Origin: Streptacidiphilus sp. ASG 303
GTDB lineage: Bacteria > Actinomycetota > Actinomycetes > Streptomycetales > Streptomycetaceae
Reading direction: 5' to 3'
NCBI RefSeq assembly: GCF_020991365.1
Contig: NZ_JAJLRA010000041.1
Location: 1-36,317 of the forward strand
Length of the DNA: 36,317 nt
The translations under genes and the position numbers were made by a program. The notes under the pieces are model-generated. The model was given only the letters and a program-made list of their open reading frames with translations. It had not been told where the DNA came from and did not search any database. Each line of letters begins with the position of its first letter. Position 1 is the stretch's first letter. Below are positions 25,560 to 36,317 of the stretch, piece after piece.

Positions 25560-25665
25560 AGGGGAGCGTCCACCACGCGACCGCCGACTCGGTGCCAGGA
25601 GGCGCCGGTCCTCGGTAGTGGCCGCCGGGCAGCAGCCCGGAGGCTTCGATCGAAGACCGGCCCGG
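25560..25665 (+). ncRNA. Structured pnp 5' leader, candidate Actino-pnp RNA
   Basis: A closing helix CCGGTC (25605-25610) with GACCGG (25655-25660) encloses GCC-CCGGGC-AGCA-GCCCGG-GGC (25621-25644) and CTTC-GATC-GAAG (25644-25655, sharing its last base with the closing helix). An actinobacterial conserved RNA called Actino-pnp has been described in pnp 5' UTRs; position and branched shape agree, but I could not match it to a covariance model. It probably takes part in autoregulation of pnp through RNase processing. Confidence 0.5.
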
Positions 25666-25736
25666 CCGGGGCCGTACCGGACCACCGCGCAGGGGCGCTC
25701 CACCAGGGACGTACGCAGACAGAGGAGATCTTCCTG

Positions 25737-30355
<4,619 letters not shown>

Positions 30356-30361
30356 CCCGCC

Positions 30362-30823
30362 ATGAAGTCCCGCACCGGATTCACCCTGCTCGCCGCCGTC
30401 ATGCTCCTCGCCTGCGCCCTGGTGGTCTTCGAGGGCCTCCAGCTCATCGCCACCGGCAAGCCGGCCGGCATCGGCATCGGCGTCTGCGCCCTCGTCATCC
30501 CCGCGATCGGCGTCTGGTTCCTCTGGAACACCGTCCGCTTCGGCCGCCGCAGCGAGGCCCTGGCCCGCGAGCTGGAGGCCGAGGGCGGCCTGCCCGTCGA
30601 CGAGCTGGAGCGCACCCCGGGCGGCCGCATCGACCGGGCCTCCGCCGACGCCGTCTTCGCGCGCCGCCGCGCCGAGGCGGAGGCCGCCCCGGACGACTGG
30701 CGCGTCTGGTTCCGCCTCGCCGTCGCCTACGCCGACGCCGGGGACGTCCCCCGCGCCCGCAAGGCCATGCAGCGCGCCATCCGCCTCCACGGCGGCCACG
30801 CCCCCGCCGCCGGACGGACCTGA
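30362..30823 (+). CDS. Small membrane protein with a TPR-like C-terminus
   Basis: I do not recognise a named family. The 153-aa product has two hydrophobic helices near the N-terminus (about residues 6-30, FTLLAAVMLLACALVVFEGLQ, and 37-57, GIGVCALVIPAIGVWFLW). A charged linker follows, then one TPR-like helix pair (WRVWFRLAVAYADAGDVPRARKAMQRAIRL). The topology suggests a membrane-anchored cytosolic interaction module. It starts 6 nt after dapB and probably shares its transcript, but nothing visible ties it to lysine synthesis. From memory, streptomycetes carry a similar gene at this site. Confidence 0.85.
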   Translation: MKSRTGFTLLAAVMLLACALVVFEGLQLIATGKPAGIGIGVCALVIPAIGVWFLWNTVRFGRRSEALARELEAEGGLPVDELERTPGGRIDRASADAVFARRRAEAEAAPDDWRVWFRLAVAYADAGDVPRARKAMQRAIRLHGGHAPAAGRT

Positions 30824-30888
30824 CGGGCCCCGGCCGCCCGGCCGCTCCCGGCCGGGACCGGTGCCGCCCCCGCCCCCGCGGCCGGTGA

Positions 30889-30931
30889 CGGGCCCGGGCG
30901 GTGTACGGAGCCCGTACGCCGCCCGGGCCCG
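30889..30931. terminator. Bidirectional terminator between the TPR-like gene and the GNAT gene
   Basis: C30889-G30901 pairs with C30919-G30931, continuing through a T-G wobble into GTACGG-AGC-CCGTAC, for about 20 pairs in total. It lies between convergent genes. Confidence 0.88.
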
Positions 30932-30954
30932 CCCGTCCCCGCGGCCGGGAGGCC

Positions 30955-31734
30955 TCAGCAGGCGATCCGCGCCGCCCCCGGCCCCCCGGCCCGCCGCACG
31001 CCCGCGCCGCCCGGCCGGGAGGCCGGCACCGCCTGACCCGCCTCCCGGGGAGCGGGCAGCACCGGGGCCCCGTACTGCAGCTCCGGCAGCCGGGCCCCGC
31101 CCAGCCGCAGCAGGGTCCGCGAACCGGTCGGCCGCAGCCCGTGCCGCTCGTAGAACGCCCGCGCCCGCATGTTGTCCTCCAGCACCCACAGCACCGTCGA
31201 CGGGTAGCCGTCCGCCGCCAGCCGCCGCCGCGCCTCCTCCAGCAGCAGCGACCCCACCCCCGTCGACCACACCTCCGGGTGCGCGTACAGGGCGTGCAGC
31301 TCGCCCGGCCGCACCCCCTCCGCGGGCAGCGGCAGCGTCGCCCGCGCCGCCCCGCACACCGCGAACGCCACCACCCGGCCGCCCCGCTCCGCCACCAGGT
31401 GGTGCCGGTCCGCAGGACGCTCCCGGAAGTGCCGCAGCGCCCGGGTCAGGGCCTCCGGCCCGTCGTCCATCGCGCCCAGGTACGCGGGCGGCACGATCCC
31501 CCGGTACGCCGCCCGCCACCCCGCCGTGCGCACCCGCAGCACGTCCGCCATGTCCTCCGGGCGGGTGTCCCGGACCACGGCCGGAGTGTGCGCCCCCGCC
31601 CTTTGTGCCGCCGCCCCCTGCCCTGCCGCTTCCTGCCCTGCCGCTTCCTGCGCTGTCGCTTCCTGCGCTGTCGCTTCCTGCGCTGTCGCTTCCTGCGCTG
31701 TCGCTTCCTGCGCTGCCGTCCCCTGCGCGGTCAT
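30955..31734 (-). CDS. GNAT family N-acetyltransferase with a repetitive N-terminus
   Basis: The 259-aa product has a GNAT domain at about residues 50-210: VVRDTRPEDMADVLRVRTAGWR, an acetyl-CoA motif-A region (HPEVWSTGVGSLLLEEA), and NMRARAFYERHGL near the end. The acyl acceptor cannot be predicted. In motif A the usual R/Q-x-x-G-x-G appears as WSTGVG, so the first position is altered. Residues 1-45 are a repeat of ATAQE-type pentapeptides encoded by a 15-bp tandem repeat. The ATG at 31734 follows a very good GAGGAGG on the minus strand, which supports translation of the repeats; a longer frame reaching 32127 would run antisense to thyX. The C-terminal ~40 residues are Pro/Gly/Arg-rich. It is divergent from thyX. 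Confidence 0.88.
   Translation of the reverse strand: MTAQGTAAQEATAQEATAQEATAQEATAQEAAGQEAAGQGAAAQRAGAHTPAVVRDTRPEDMADVLRVRTAGWRAAYRGIVPPAYLGAMDDGPEALTRALRHFRERPADRHHLVAERGGRVVAFAVCGAARATLPLPAEGVRPGELHALYAHPEVWSTGVGSLLLEEARRRLAADGYPSTVLWVLEDNMRARAFYERHGLRPTGSRTLLRLGGARLPELQYGAPVLPAPREAGQAVPASRPGGAGVRRAGGPGAARIAC
31627..31716 (-). repeat. 15-bp tandem repeat in the GNAT N-terminal coding region
   Basis: The plus-strand unit CGCTTCCTGCGCTGT repeats exactly four times (31642-31701) and is flanked on each side by a near-identical unit (31627 and 31702), with degenerate units beyond. It encodes ATAQE/AAGQE pentapeptides. The identity of the units suggests recent slippage expansion. Confidence 0.95.
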
Positions 31735-31957
31735 CCCTGTCCCCTCCTCGGCCCGACGGCCCGTGCAGCCGGGCCTCCGCACCGTGCCTGCCGCCACCGT
31801 GCGCACGAGGATACGAACCGCGGGCCCTCCCGGTTCGCCGACCCGCGCGAACCGCGCGCCGCGCTCCCCCCGGGCCTGCCGAGTCGGCGCGGGAGGCCCC
31901 GGGGGCGCGGGATACGCTGGCCACCGCCGTGCACCCCGCCCCGAGGAGGACCCGCCC

Positions 31958-32689
31958 GTGACCGACGCAGCAGCCCAGCCCCGCTTCCGCGACGACGTGA
32001 CCGTCGAGCTGGTGCGCCACGCCGCCCGCGACAGCGACGTGCTCTGGGCCGCCCGGGTCTCCACGGCCGGGGAGCAGTCCCTGGAGGAGCTGCAGAAGGA
32101 CCCCGAGCGCTCCCGGGGCCTCATCAACTACCTCATGCGCGACCGCCACGGCACGCCCTTCGAGCACAACTCCATGACCTTCTTCGTCAGCGCGCCGATC
32201 TTCGTCTTCCGCGAGTTCCACCGGCACCGGAGCGGATGGTCGTACAACGAGGAGAGCGGCCGCTACCGCGAGCTGCAGCCGGTCTTCTACGTGCCCGGCG
32301 CCGGGCGGAGGCTGGTCCAGCAGGGACGCCCGGGCAAGTACGAGTTCGCCGAGGGCACCGCCGAGCAGTACGGGACGGTCACCGCCGCCATGGAGGACTC
32401 CTACCGGCGCTCGTACGAGGCCTACCGCGAGATGCTCGACGCCGGCGTCGCCCGCGAGGTCGCCCGCGCCGTCCTGCCCGTGGGCCTGTTCAGCTCCATG
32501 TACGCCACCTGCAACGCCCGCTCCCTCATGCACTTCCTGTCGCTGCGCACCAAGGACGAGCGGGCCAAGGTGCCCTCCTTCCCGCAGCGCGAGATCGAGA
32601 TGGTCGCCGAGCTCATGGAGCAGCAGTGGGCCGGGCTGATGCCGCTCACCCACGAGGCGTTCAACGCCCACGGCCGCGTCGCCCCCTGA
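31958..32689 (+). CDS. thyX: FAD-dependent thymidylate synthase ThyX
   Basis: ThyX makes dTMP from dUMP using methylene-tetrahydrofolate and FAD/NADPH, the alternative to ThyA. The 243-aa protein contains the ThyX signature at R89-H90-R91 followed by SGWSYNEESGRY; the RHR-to-Ser distance is one residue longer than the classical RHRX7S. Other conserved parts are HGTPFEHNSMTFFVSAPIFVFREF and SMYATCNARSLMHFLSLR. The GTG at 31958 has GAGGAGG about 9 nt upstream and begins VTDAAAQPRFRDD. A possible -10, TACGCT (31913-31918), precedes it. It lies between dapB and dapA, as in other streptomycetes. Confidence 0.97.
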   Translation: MTDAAAQPRFRDDVTVELVRHAARDSDVLWAARVSTAGEQSLEELQKDPERSRGLINYLMRDRHGTPFEHNSMTFFVSAPIFVFREFHRHRSGWSYNEESGRYRELQPVFYVPGAGRRLVQQGRPGKYEFAEGTAEQYGTVTAAMEDSYRRSYEAYREMLDAGVAREVARAVLPVGLFSSMYATCNARSLMHFLSLRTKDERAKVPSFPQREIEMVAELMEQQWAGLMPLTHEAFNAHGRVAP

Positions 32690-32746
32690 GCGGACCGGGC
32701 CGGTACGGCCGGACCCGCGCACCGGCCCGGGGGCACGCCGGTCCGC
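32690..32746 (+). terminator. Hairpin after thyX
   Basis: GCGGACC (32690-32696) pairs with 32740-32746, and GGGCCGGT (32697-32704) with ACCGGCCC (32721-32728), leaving an 11-base bulge on the 3' side. It begins directly after the thyX stop and is less regular than the other terminators here. Confidence 0.5.
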
Positions 32747-32767
32747 ACCCGGTCGGCCACGTCCGGA

Positions 32768-32796
32768 TTGCGGCCCCTCCTCCCCGTACCTAGGCT
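32768..32796 (+). promoter_or_regulatory. Distal promoter upstream of dapA
   Basis: TTGCGG (32768-32773), 17 bp, TAGGCT (32791-32796). Both boxes fit the vegetative streptomycete type. Transcription would start near 32803, about 225 nt before the dapA ATG and right before a strong stem-loop. Confidence 0.6.
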
Positions 32797-32804
32797 CAAG
32801 TCAC

Positions 32805-32850
32805 GGATTCCGGTGCCGGCTGAACCCCCGAGCAGACGGCACCGGAATCC
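32805..32850 (+). other. Stem-loop at the 5' end of the distal dapA transcript; possible small RNA or leader
   Basis: GGATTCCGGTGCCG (32805-32818) pairs perfectly over 14 bp with 32837-32850. The 18-base apical part can add GCT-GAACCCCCG-AGC, leaving a C5-containing loop. It begins only a few bases after the predicted start site. It could be a leader element of dapA, a small RNA, or a terminator for thyX read-through. From 32851 to 33000 there is only GC-rich sequence without a gene. Confidence 0.5.
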
Positions 32851-33014
32851 CTGCGCACGGCGGGTTCCCCCGGAGATCCTGCGGCCCCGGCCGCGGTCCC
32901 GTGCAGGACCCTCCCGCCCCCGCCCCGCGGGACCGCCCCCGGCGCAGTCCCCCGCCCGGCCCCGGCGGGGCCCCGGCGGCCACCCGCGCCGGGCGCACCC
33001 AGGTCCGCTACGAG

Positions 33015-33020
33015 TAGCGT
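33015..33020 (+). promoter_or_regulatory. Proximal -10 box giving a probably leaderless dapA mRNA
   Basis: TAGCGT ends 7 bases before the dapA ATG (33028), so transcription should begin at or next to the A of the start codon. No -35 match and no Shine-Dalgarno are present, which agrees with a leaderless message of the TANNNT-N7-ATG type common in streptomycetes. Confidence 0.55.
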
Positions 33021-33027
33021 TGGATCC

Positions 33028-33927
33028 ATGGCTCCGACCTCCACCCCTGAGACCCCCTTCGGCCGGGTCCTGACCGCGATGGTGACCCCGTTCGCCGCCG
33101 ACGGCTCCCTCGACCTCGACGGCGCGCAGCGCCTCGCCTCCCACCTCGTCGACGCGGGCAACGACGGCCTCGTCGTCAACGGCACCACCGGCGAGTCCCC
33201 GACCACCGGCGACGCCGAGAAGGCCGACCTGGTCCGCGCGGTCGTGGAGGCCGTCGGCGACCGGGCCCACGTGGTCGCGGGCGTCGGCACCAACGACACC
33301 CGCCACACCGCCGAGCTGGCCCGCCAGGCGGAGGCCGCCGGCGCCCACGGCCTGCTGGTCGTGACCCCGTACTACAGCAAGCCGCCGCAGGAGGGGCTGG
33401 TCCGCCACTTCACGGAGGTCGCCGACGCCACCGGCCTGCCGGTCATGCTGTACGACATCCCCGGCCGCTCCGGCACCGCCATCGGCCACGAGACCCTGGT
33501 GCGCCTCGGCGAGCACCCGCGGATCGTCGCCAACAAGGACGCCAAGGGCGACCTCGGTGCCGCGAGCTGGGCCATCGCCCGCAGCGGCCTCGCCTGGTAC
33601 TCCGGCGACGACATGCTCAACCTGCCGCTGCTCTCCGTGGGCGCCGTCGGCTTCGTCAGCGTCGTGAGCCACCTCGTCACCCCCGAGCTGCGGGCCATGC
33701 TGGACGCCTTCCTCGCCGGCGACCACGCGAAGGCCGCCGCCGTCCACCAGGGCCTGCTCCCCGTCTTCACCGGCATGTTCCGCACCCAGGGCGTCATCAC
33801 CGCCAAGGCCGCCCTCGGCCTGCGGGGACTCCCCGCCGGCCCGCTGCGTCTGCCGCTGGTCGGGGCCACCGACGCGGAGGTCGAGCAGCTCAGGAAGGAT
33901 CTCGCCGACGGCGGGGTACACCTGTAG
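33028..33927 (+). CDS. dapA: 4-hydroxy-tetrahydrodipicolinate synthase
   Basis: DapA condenses pyruvate with aspartate semialdehyde, the first committed step to diaminopimelate and lysine. The 299-aa TIM-barrel protein has GTTGESPTT (52-60), YYSKPPQ (115-121), the catalytic Tyr142 in YDIPGRSG and the Schiff-base Lys170 in VANKDAKGD. The ATG at 33028 matches homologues. There is no Shine-Dalgarno; a -10 box seven bases upstream suggests leaderless translation. Expression may come from two promoters, one producing a long structured leader. It is followed by its own terminator, then rnj. Confidence 0.96.
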   Translation: MAPTSTPETPFGRVLTAMVTPFAADGSLDLDGAQRLASHLVDAGNDGLVVNGTTGESPTTGDAEKADLVRAVVEAVGDRAHVVAGVGTNDTRHTAELARQAEAAGAHGLLVVTPYYSKPPQEGLVRHFTEVADATGLPVMLYDIPGRSGTAIGHETLVRLGEHPRIVANKDAKGDLGAASWAIARSGLAWYSGDDMLNLPLLSVGAVGFVSVVSHLVTPELRAMLDAFLAGDHAKAAAVHQGLLPVFTGMFRTQGVITAKAALGLRGLPAGPLRLPLVGATDAEVEQLRKDLADGGVHL

Positions 33928-33962
33928 CCAGGAGCACCGAGGACGTGCGCGCCCCGGCTCGC

Positions 33963-33993
33963 CGGTTCCCGCCGGACACCCCGGCGGGAACCG
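33963..33993 (+). terminator. Terminator after dapA
   Basis: A 13-bp perfect stem (33963-33975 with 33981-33993) with an ACACC loop, 36 bases after the dapA stop. rnj therefore likely has its own promoter between 33994 and 34135, but I could not identify one. Confidence 0.8.
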
Positions 33994-34147
33994 CCGCAGG
34001 ACCGGAGACGGACGCGAGGCACCGCCCCCAGACCCACCCGCCCCGCCCGAGGGTGGACGACCACCGAAGGAACGACGACACGCGCGCCATGTGCAGCCCG
34101 GGGACGAACCCGCGGCCGCGCGTGGCGCGCGCCGTGAGGAGAGACTT

Positions 34148-35833
34148 TTGAGCCATCCGCATCCGGAACTCGGCCCGCCGCCGGAGCTGCCCGAGGGCGC
34201 GCTGCGCGTGACCCCCCTCGGCGGCCTCGGGGAGATCGGCCGCAACATGACCGTCTTCGAGTACGGCGGCCGCCTGCTCATCGTCGACTGCGGCGTGCTC
34301 TTCCCCGAGGACGAGCAGCCCGGCATCGACCTGATCCTCCCGGACTTCACCACGATCCGGGACCGCCTCGACGCCGTGGACGGCATCGTCCTCACCCACG
34401 GCCACGAGGACCACATCGGCGCCGTCCCCTACCTCCTGCGGGAGAAGCCGGACATCCCGCTGATCGGCTCCAAGCTGACCCTCGCCCTGATCGAGGCCAA
34501 GCTCGCCGAGCACCGCATCCGGCCGTACACCCTGGAGGTCAAGGAGGGGCAGCGCGAGCGCATCGGCCCCTTCGACTGCGAGTTCATCGCGGTCAACCAC
34601 TCCATCCCGGACGCCCTCGCGGTGGCCCTGCGCACCCCGGCGGGCATGGCCGTGTGCACGGGCGACTTCAAGATGGACCAGCTGCCGCTGGACGGCCGCC
34701 TCACCGACCTGCCGGCCTTCGCCCGGCTCGGCGAGGAGGGCATCGACCTGCTGCTGGTGGACTCCACCAACGCCGAGGTCCCCGGCTTCATCCCCCACGA
34801 GCGGGACATCCTGCCCGTGCTGCGGCAGGTCTTCGACAAGGCGGAGCGCCGCATCATCGTGGCCAGTTTCGCCAGCCACGTGCACCGCATCCAGCAGGTG
34901 CTCGACGCCGCGCACGAGTTCGGCCGCAAGGTGGCCTTCGTCGGCCGCTCCATGGTCCGGAACATGGGCATCGCCCGCGACCTCGGCTACCTGCGGGTGC
35001 CGGGCGGGCTGGTCGTCGACGTCAAGGCCCTCAACGACCTCCCCGACGAGGACGTGGTGCTGGTCTGCACCGGGTCGCAGGGCGAGCCGATGGCCGCCCT
35101 CTCCCGGATGGCCAACCGCGACCACCAGATCCGCATCGTCGAAGGCGACACGGTGGTCCTGGCCTCGTCGCTCATCCCGGGCAACGAGAACGCCGTCTAC
35201 CGGGTGATCAACGGCCTCACCCGCTGGGGCGCCAACGTCGTCCACAAGGGCAACGCCAAGGTGCACGTCTCCGGCCACGCCTCGGCCGGCGAGCTGCTCT
35301 ACTTCTTCAACCTCTGCAAGCCGCGCAACCTGATGCCGGTCCACGGCGAGTGGCGCCACCTGCGGGCCGCGGCCGACCTGGGCCGCGCCACGGGCGTCCC
35401 GAAGGACCGGGTGGTCATCGCCGAGGACGGCGTGGTCGTCGACCTGGTCGACGGCGTCGCCCGGATCTCCGGCAAGGTCCAGGCCGGGTACGTGTACGTG
35501 GACGGCTCGTCGGTCGGCGACGTCACCGAGACCTCCCTCAAGGACCGCCGCATCCTCGGTGACGAGGGCATCGTCTCGGTCTTCGTCGTGGTGGACTCCA
35601 CCACGGGCAAGGTCGTCGGCGGCCCCCACCTCCAGGCGCGCGGGTCCGGGATCGACGACGCGGCGTTCGCGCCGGCGATGGCCAAGGTCGAGGAGGCGCT
35701 GGCCCGTGCGGCCCAGGACGGGGTGGCCGAGCCCCGGCAGCTCCAGCAGCTCATCCGGCGCGCGATCGGCAGGTGGGTGTCCGACACCTACCGCCGCCGC
35801 CCGATGATCCTGCCGGTCGTGGTCGAGGTCTGA
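34148..35833 (+). CDS. rnj: Ribonuclease J
   Basis: RNase J is a metallo-beta-lactamase/beta-CASP nuclease with 5'-3' exo- and endonuclease activity in rRNA and mRNA maturation and decay. The 561-aa product has the zinc motif H84-G-H-E-D88-H89, then NHSIPDA, TGDFKMD, the beta-CASP segments VASFASHVHRIQQ and TGSQGEPMAALSRMA, HVSGHAS, and the C-terminal PVHGEWRHLRA and domain ending YRRRPMILPVVVEV. The TTG at 34148, preceded by GAGGAGAG (34136-34143), gives LSHPHPELGPPPELP, which matches streptomycete RNase J; a GTG at 34091 in frame would add 19 unconserved residues. A short upstream frame ends in TGA overlapping the TTG. A terminator follows. Confidence 0.96.
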   Translation: MSHPHPELGPPPELPEGALRVTPLGGLGEIGRNMTVFEYGGRLLIVDCGVLFPEDEQPGIDLILPDFTTIRDRLDAVDGIVLTHGHEDHIGAVPYLLREKPDIPLIGSKLTLALIEAKLAEHRIRPYTLEVKEGQRERIGPFDCEFIAVNHSIPDALAVALRTPAGMAVCTGDFKMDQLPLDGRLTDLPAFARLGEEGIDLLLVDSTNAEVPGFIPHERDILPVLRQVFDKAERRIIVASFASHVHRIQQVLDAAHEFGRKVAFVGRSMVRNMGIARDLGYLRVPGGLVVDVKALNDLPDEDVVLVCTGSQGEPMAALSRMANRDHQIRIVEGDTVVLASSLIPGNENAVYRVINGLTRWGANVVHKGNAKVHVSGHASAGELLYFFNLCKPRNLMPVHGEWRHLRAAADLGRATGVPKDRVVIAEDGVVVDLVDGVARISGKVQAGYVYVDGSSVGDVTETSLKDRRILGDEGIVSVFVVVDSTTGKVVGGPHLQARGSGIDDAAFAPAMAKVEEALARAAQDGVAEPRQLQQLIRRAIGRWVSDTYRRRPMILPVVVEV

Positions 35834-35845
35834 CCTGCGGCAACG

Positions 35846-35899
35846 GGAGAGGGCCGGTCCCGGGGTGACTCCGGCGTGACCCCGGGACCGGCCCTCTCC
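35846..35899 (+). terminator. Terminator after rnj
   Basis: A 21-bp perfect stem (35846-35866 with 35879-35899) around a 12-base loop, 12 bases after the rnj stop and 32 bases before the rRNA promoter. It isolates the rRNA operon from rnj read-through. Confidence 0.92.
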
Positions 35900-35931
35900 G
35901 CGTCCCGCCGCCGTCGGCGCCGACTCGGCGC

Positions 35932-35960
35932 TTGACAGCCTCCGGGACGGCTACTAAAGT
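35932..35960 (+). promoter_or_regulatory. rRNA operon promoter (upstream-most)
   Basis: TTGACA (35932-35937), 17 bp, TAAAGT (35955-35960). This is the closest match to the vegetative consensus in the window, as expected for a streptomycete rRNA operon, which usually has several tandem promoters. It sits in an abruptly AT-richer segment. Confidence 0.88.
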
Positions 35961-36317
35961 TCTTCGAGCTGCCTGTAGAGGGAACCGGGCGCGCGGGATG
36001 CGCGGCCGTCCTCCGGGGAGCCAACCCAGTGACAGGAACACCGTTTCGAAGCAATTCGAACCGGATGATTGTCGCGGGCCGGAAGGCGAAAATGACTCGC
36101 AGAGCGATCTGATAGAGTCGGAAAGCGCCGGAAGGCGAAAGCAGGAAAACGCAGGAACCCCGCCGGCGGGGGTCAGCGAAGCGGAGAGAGACACTCCGCG
36201 GGTCTGATAAGCTGGAGACACGGAAGAACGAAGCGCCCGGAGGGGCCCGCAGGGGCCGCGAAGGAAGCGTCCGTTCCTTGAGAACTCAACAGCGTGCCAA
36301 AAGTCAACGCCAGATAT
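35961..36317 (+). promoter_or_regulatory. Pre-16S rRNA leader with further promoter boxes and boxA-like antitermination element
   Basis: No protein gene is present. Further -10-like boxes are TAGAGT (36113-36118, with AATGAC 16 bp upstream) and TAAGCT (36208-36213). CCGGAAGGCGAAA occurs twice, 49 bp apart (36079-36091 and 36128-36140). TTCGAA-GCAA-TTCGAA is a small hairpin (36045-36060). Near the right edge AAGGAA-GCGTCCG-TTCCTT (36261-36279) precedes TTGAGAACTCAACAGCGTGC (from 36279), which resembles the conserved boxA region of actinobacterial rrn leaders. The 16S gene would begin roughly 200-300 bases past the window by analogy with known operons. Confidence 0.82.

Noticed and set aside
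32805-32850. Assigning the stem-loop before dapA to the known 6C RNA or to a lysine riboswitch
   Set aside because: 6C RNA needs two stems with C6 or longer loops; only one stem with a C5 loop is seen. The multi-helix lysine riboswitch core is absent.
33945-34151. 68-codon frame between dapA and rnj as a gene
   Set aside because: It starts at the dapA terminator, is Arg/Pro-rich, and has no conserved features; only its last 20 codons are kept as a possible leader peptide.

Overview
The window is very GC-rich actinobacterial DNA. Gene content, gene order, GTG/TTG start use and long GC-only terminator hairpins without U-runs all point to Streptomyces or a close relative. From memory, the order infB - DUF503 - rbfA - DHH phosphoesterase - truB - ribF - [type VII secretion cluster] - rpsO - pnp - M16 peptidase - dapB - thyX - dapA - rnj is the one around the S. 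coelicolor SCO5706-SCO5745 block. The right edge ends inside the leader of an rRNA operon. No tRNA, CRISPR array, transposase or prophage gene was seen.

Left part (1-7190): a translation and RNA-maturation block on the + strand. It holds infB (5' end outside the window), a DUF503/YlxP-like protein, rbfA, an NrnA-like DHH phosphoesterase, truB and ribF. A 19-20 bp bidirectional terminator separates ribF from the next, convergent unit.

Middle part (7245-24863): a compact ESX/type VII secretion locus in divergent units. The leftward unit has a proline-rich MinD/ParA-like ATPase (EspI-like), an unrecognised soluble protein, and eccE; the eccE stop overlaps the start of the unrecognised gene (TGATG). 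The rightward unit has eccB, two WXG100 (Esx) substrates under their own promoter with a perfect palindrome at the presumed start site, and the mycosin mycP. An APC-family amino-acid permease (-) interrupts the locus. It is followed by eccC, a single-chain protein with three FtsK/SpoIIIE ATPase modules (-), and divergently by eccD (+). EccB, C, D, E, MycP and both Esx proteins are therefore present. EccA and PE/PPE proteins are not, as is usual for streptomycete systems.

Right part (25003-36317): rpsO and pnp with a structured intergenic region, an M16 zinc protease, dapB with a small TPR-like membrane protein 6 nt behind it, a convergent GNAT acetyltransferase whose N-terminus is encoded by a 15-bp tandem repeat, thyX (FAD-dependent thymidylate synthase), dapA (apparently leaderless from its proximal promoter) and rnj (RNase J, TTG start). 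The last ~390 bases hold a consensus TTGACA-17-TAAAGT promoter, further -10-like boxes, and the conserved pre-16S leader with a boxA-like element; 16S rRNA itself lies beyond the window.

The most interesting unexplained signals are the 17-bp palindrome at the esx promoter, the unrecognised gene coupled to eccE, the AT-richer dyad-rich region upstream of the permease, and a promoter plus stem-loop with a C-rich loop between thyX and dapA.
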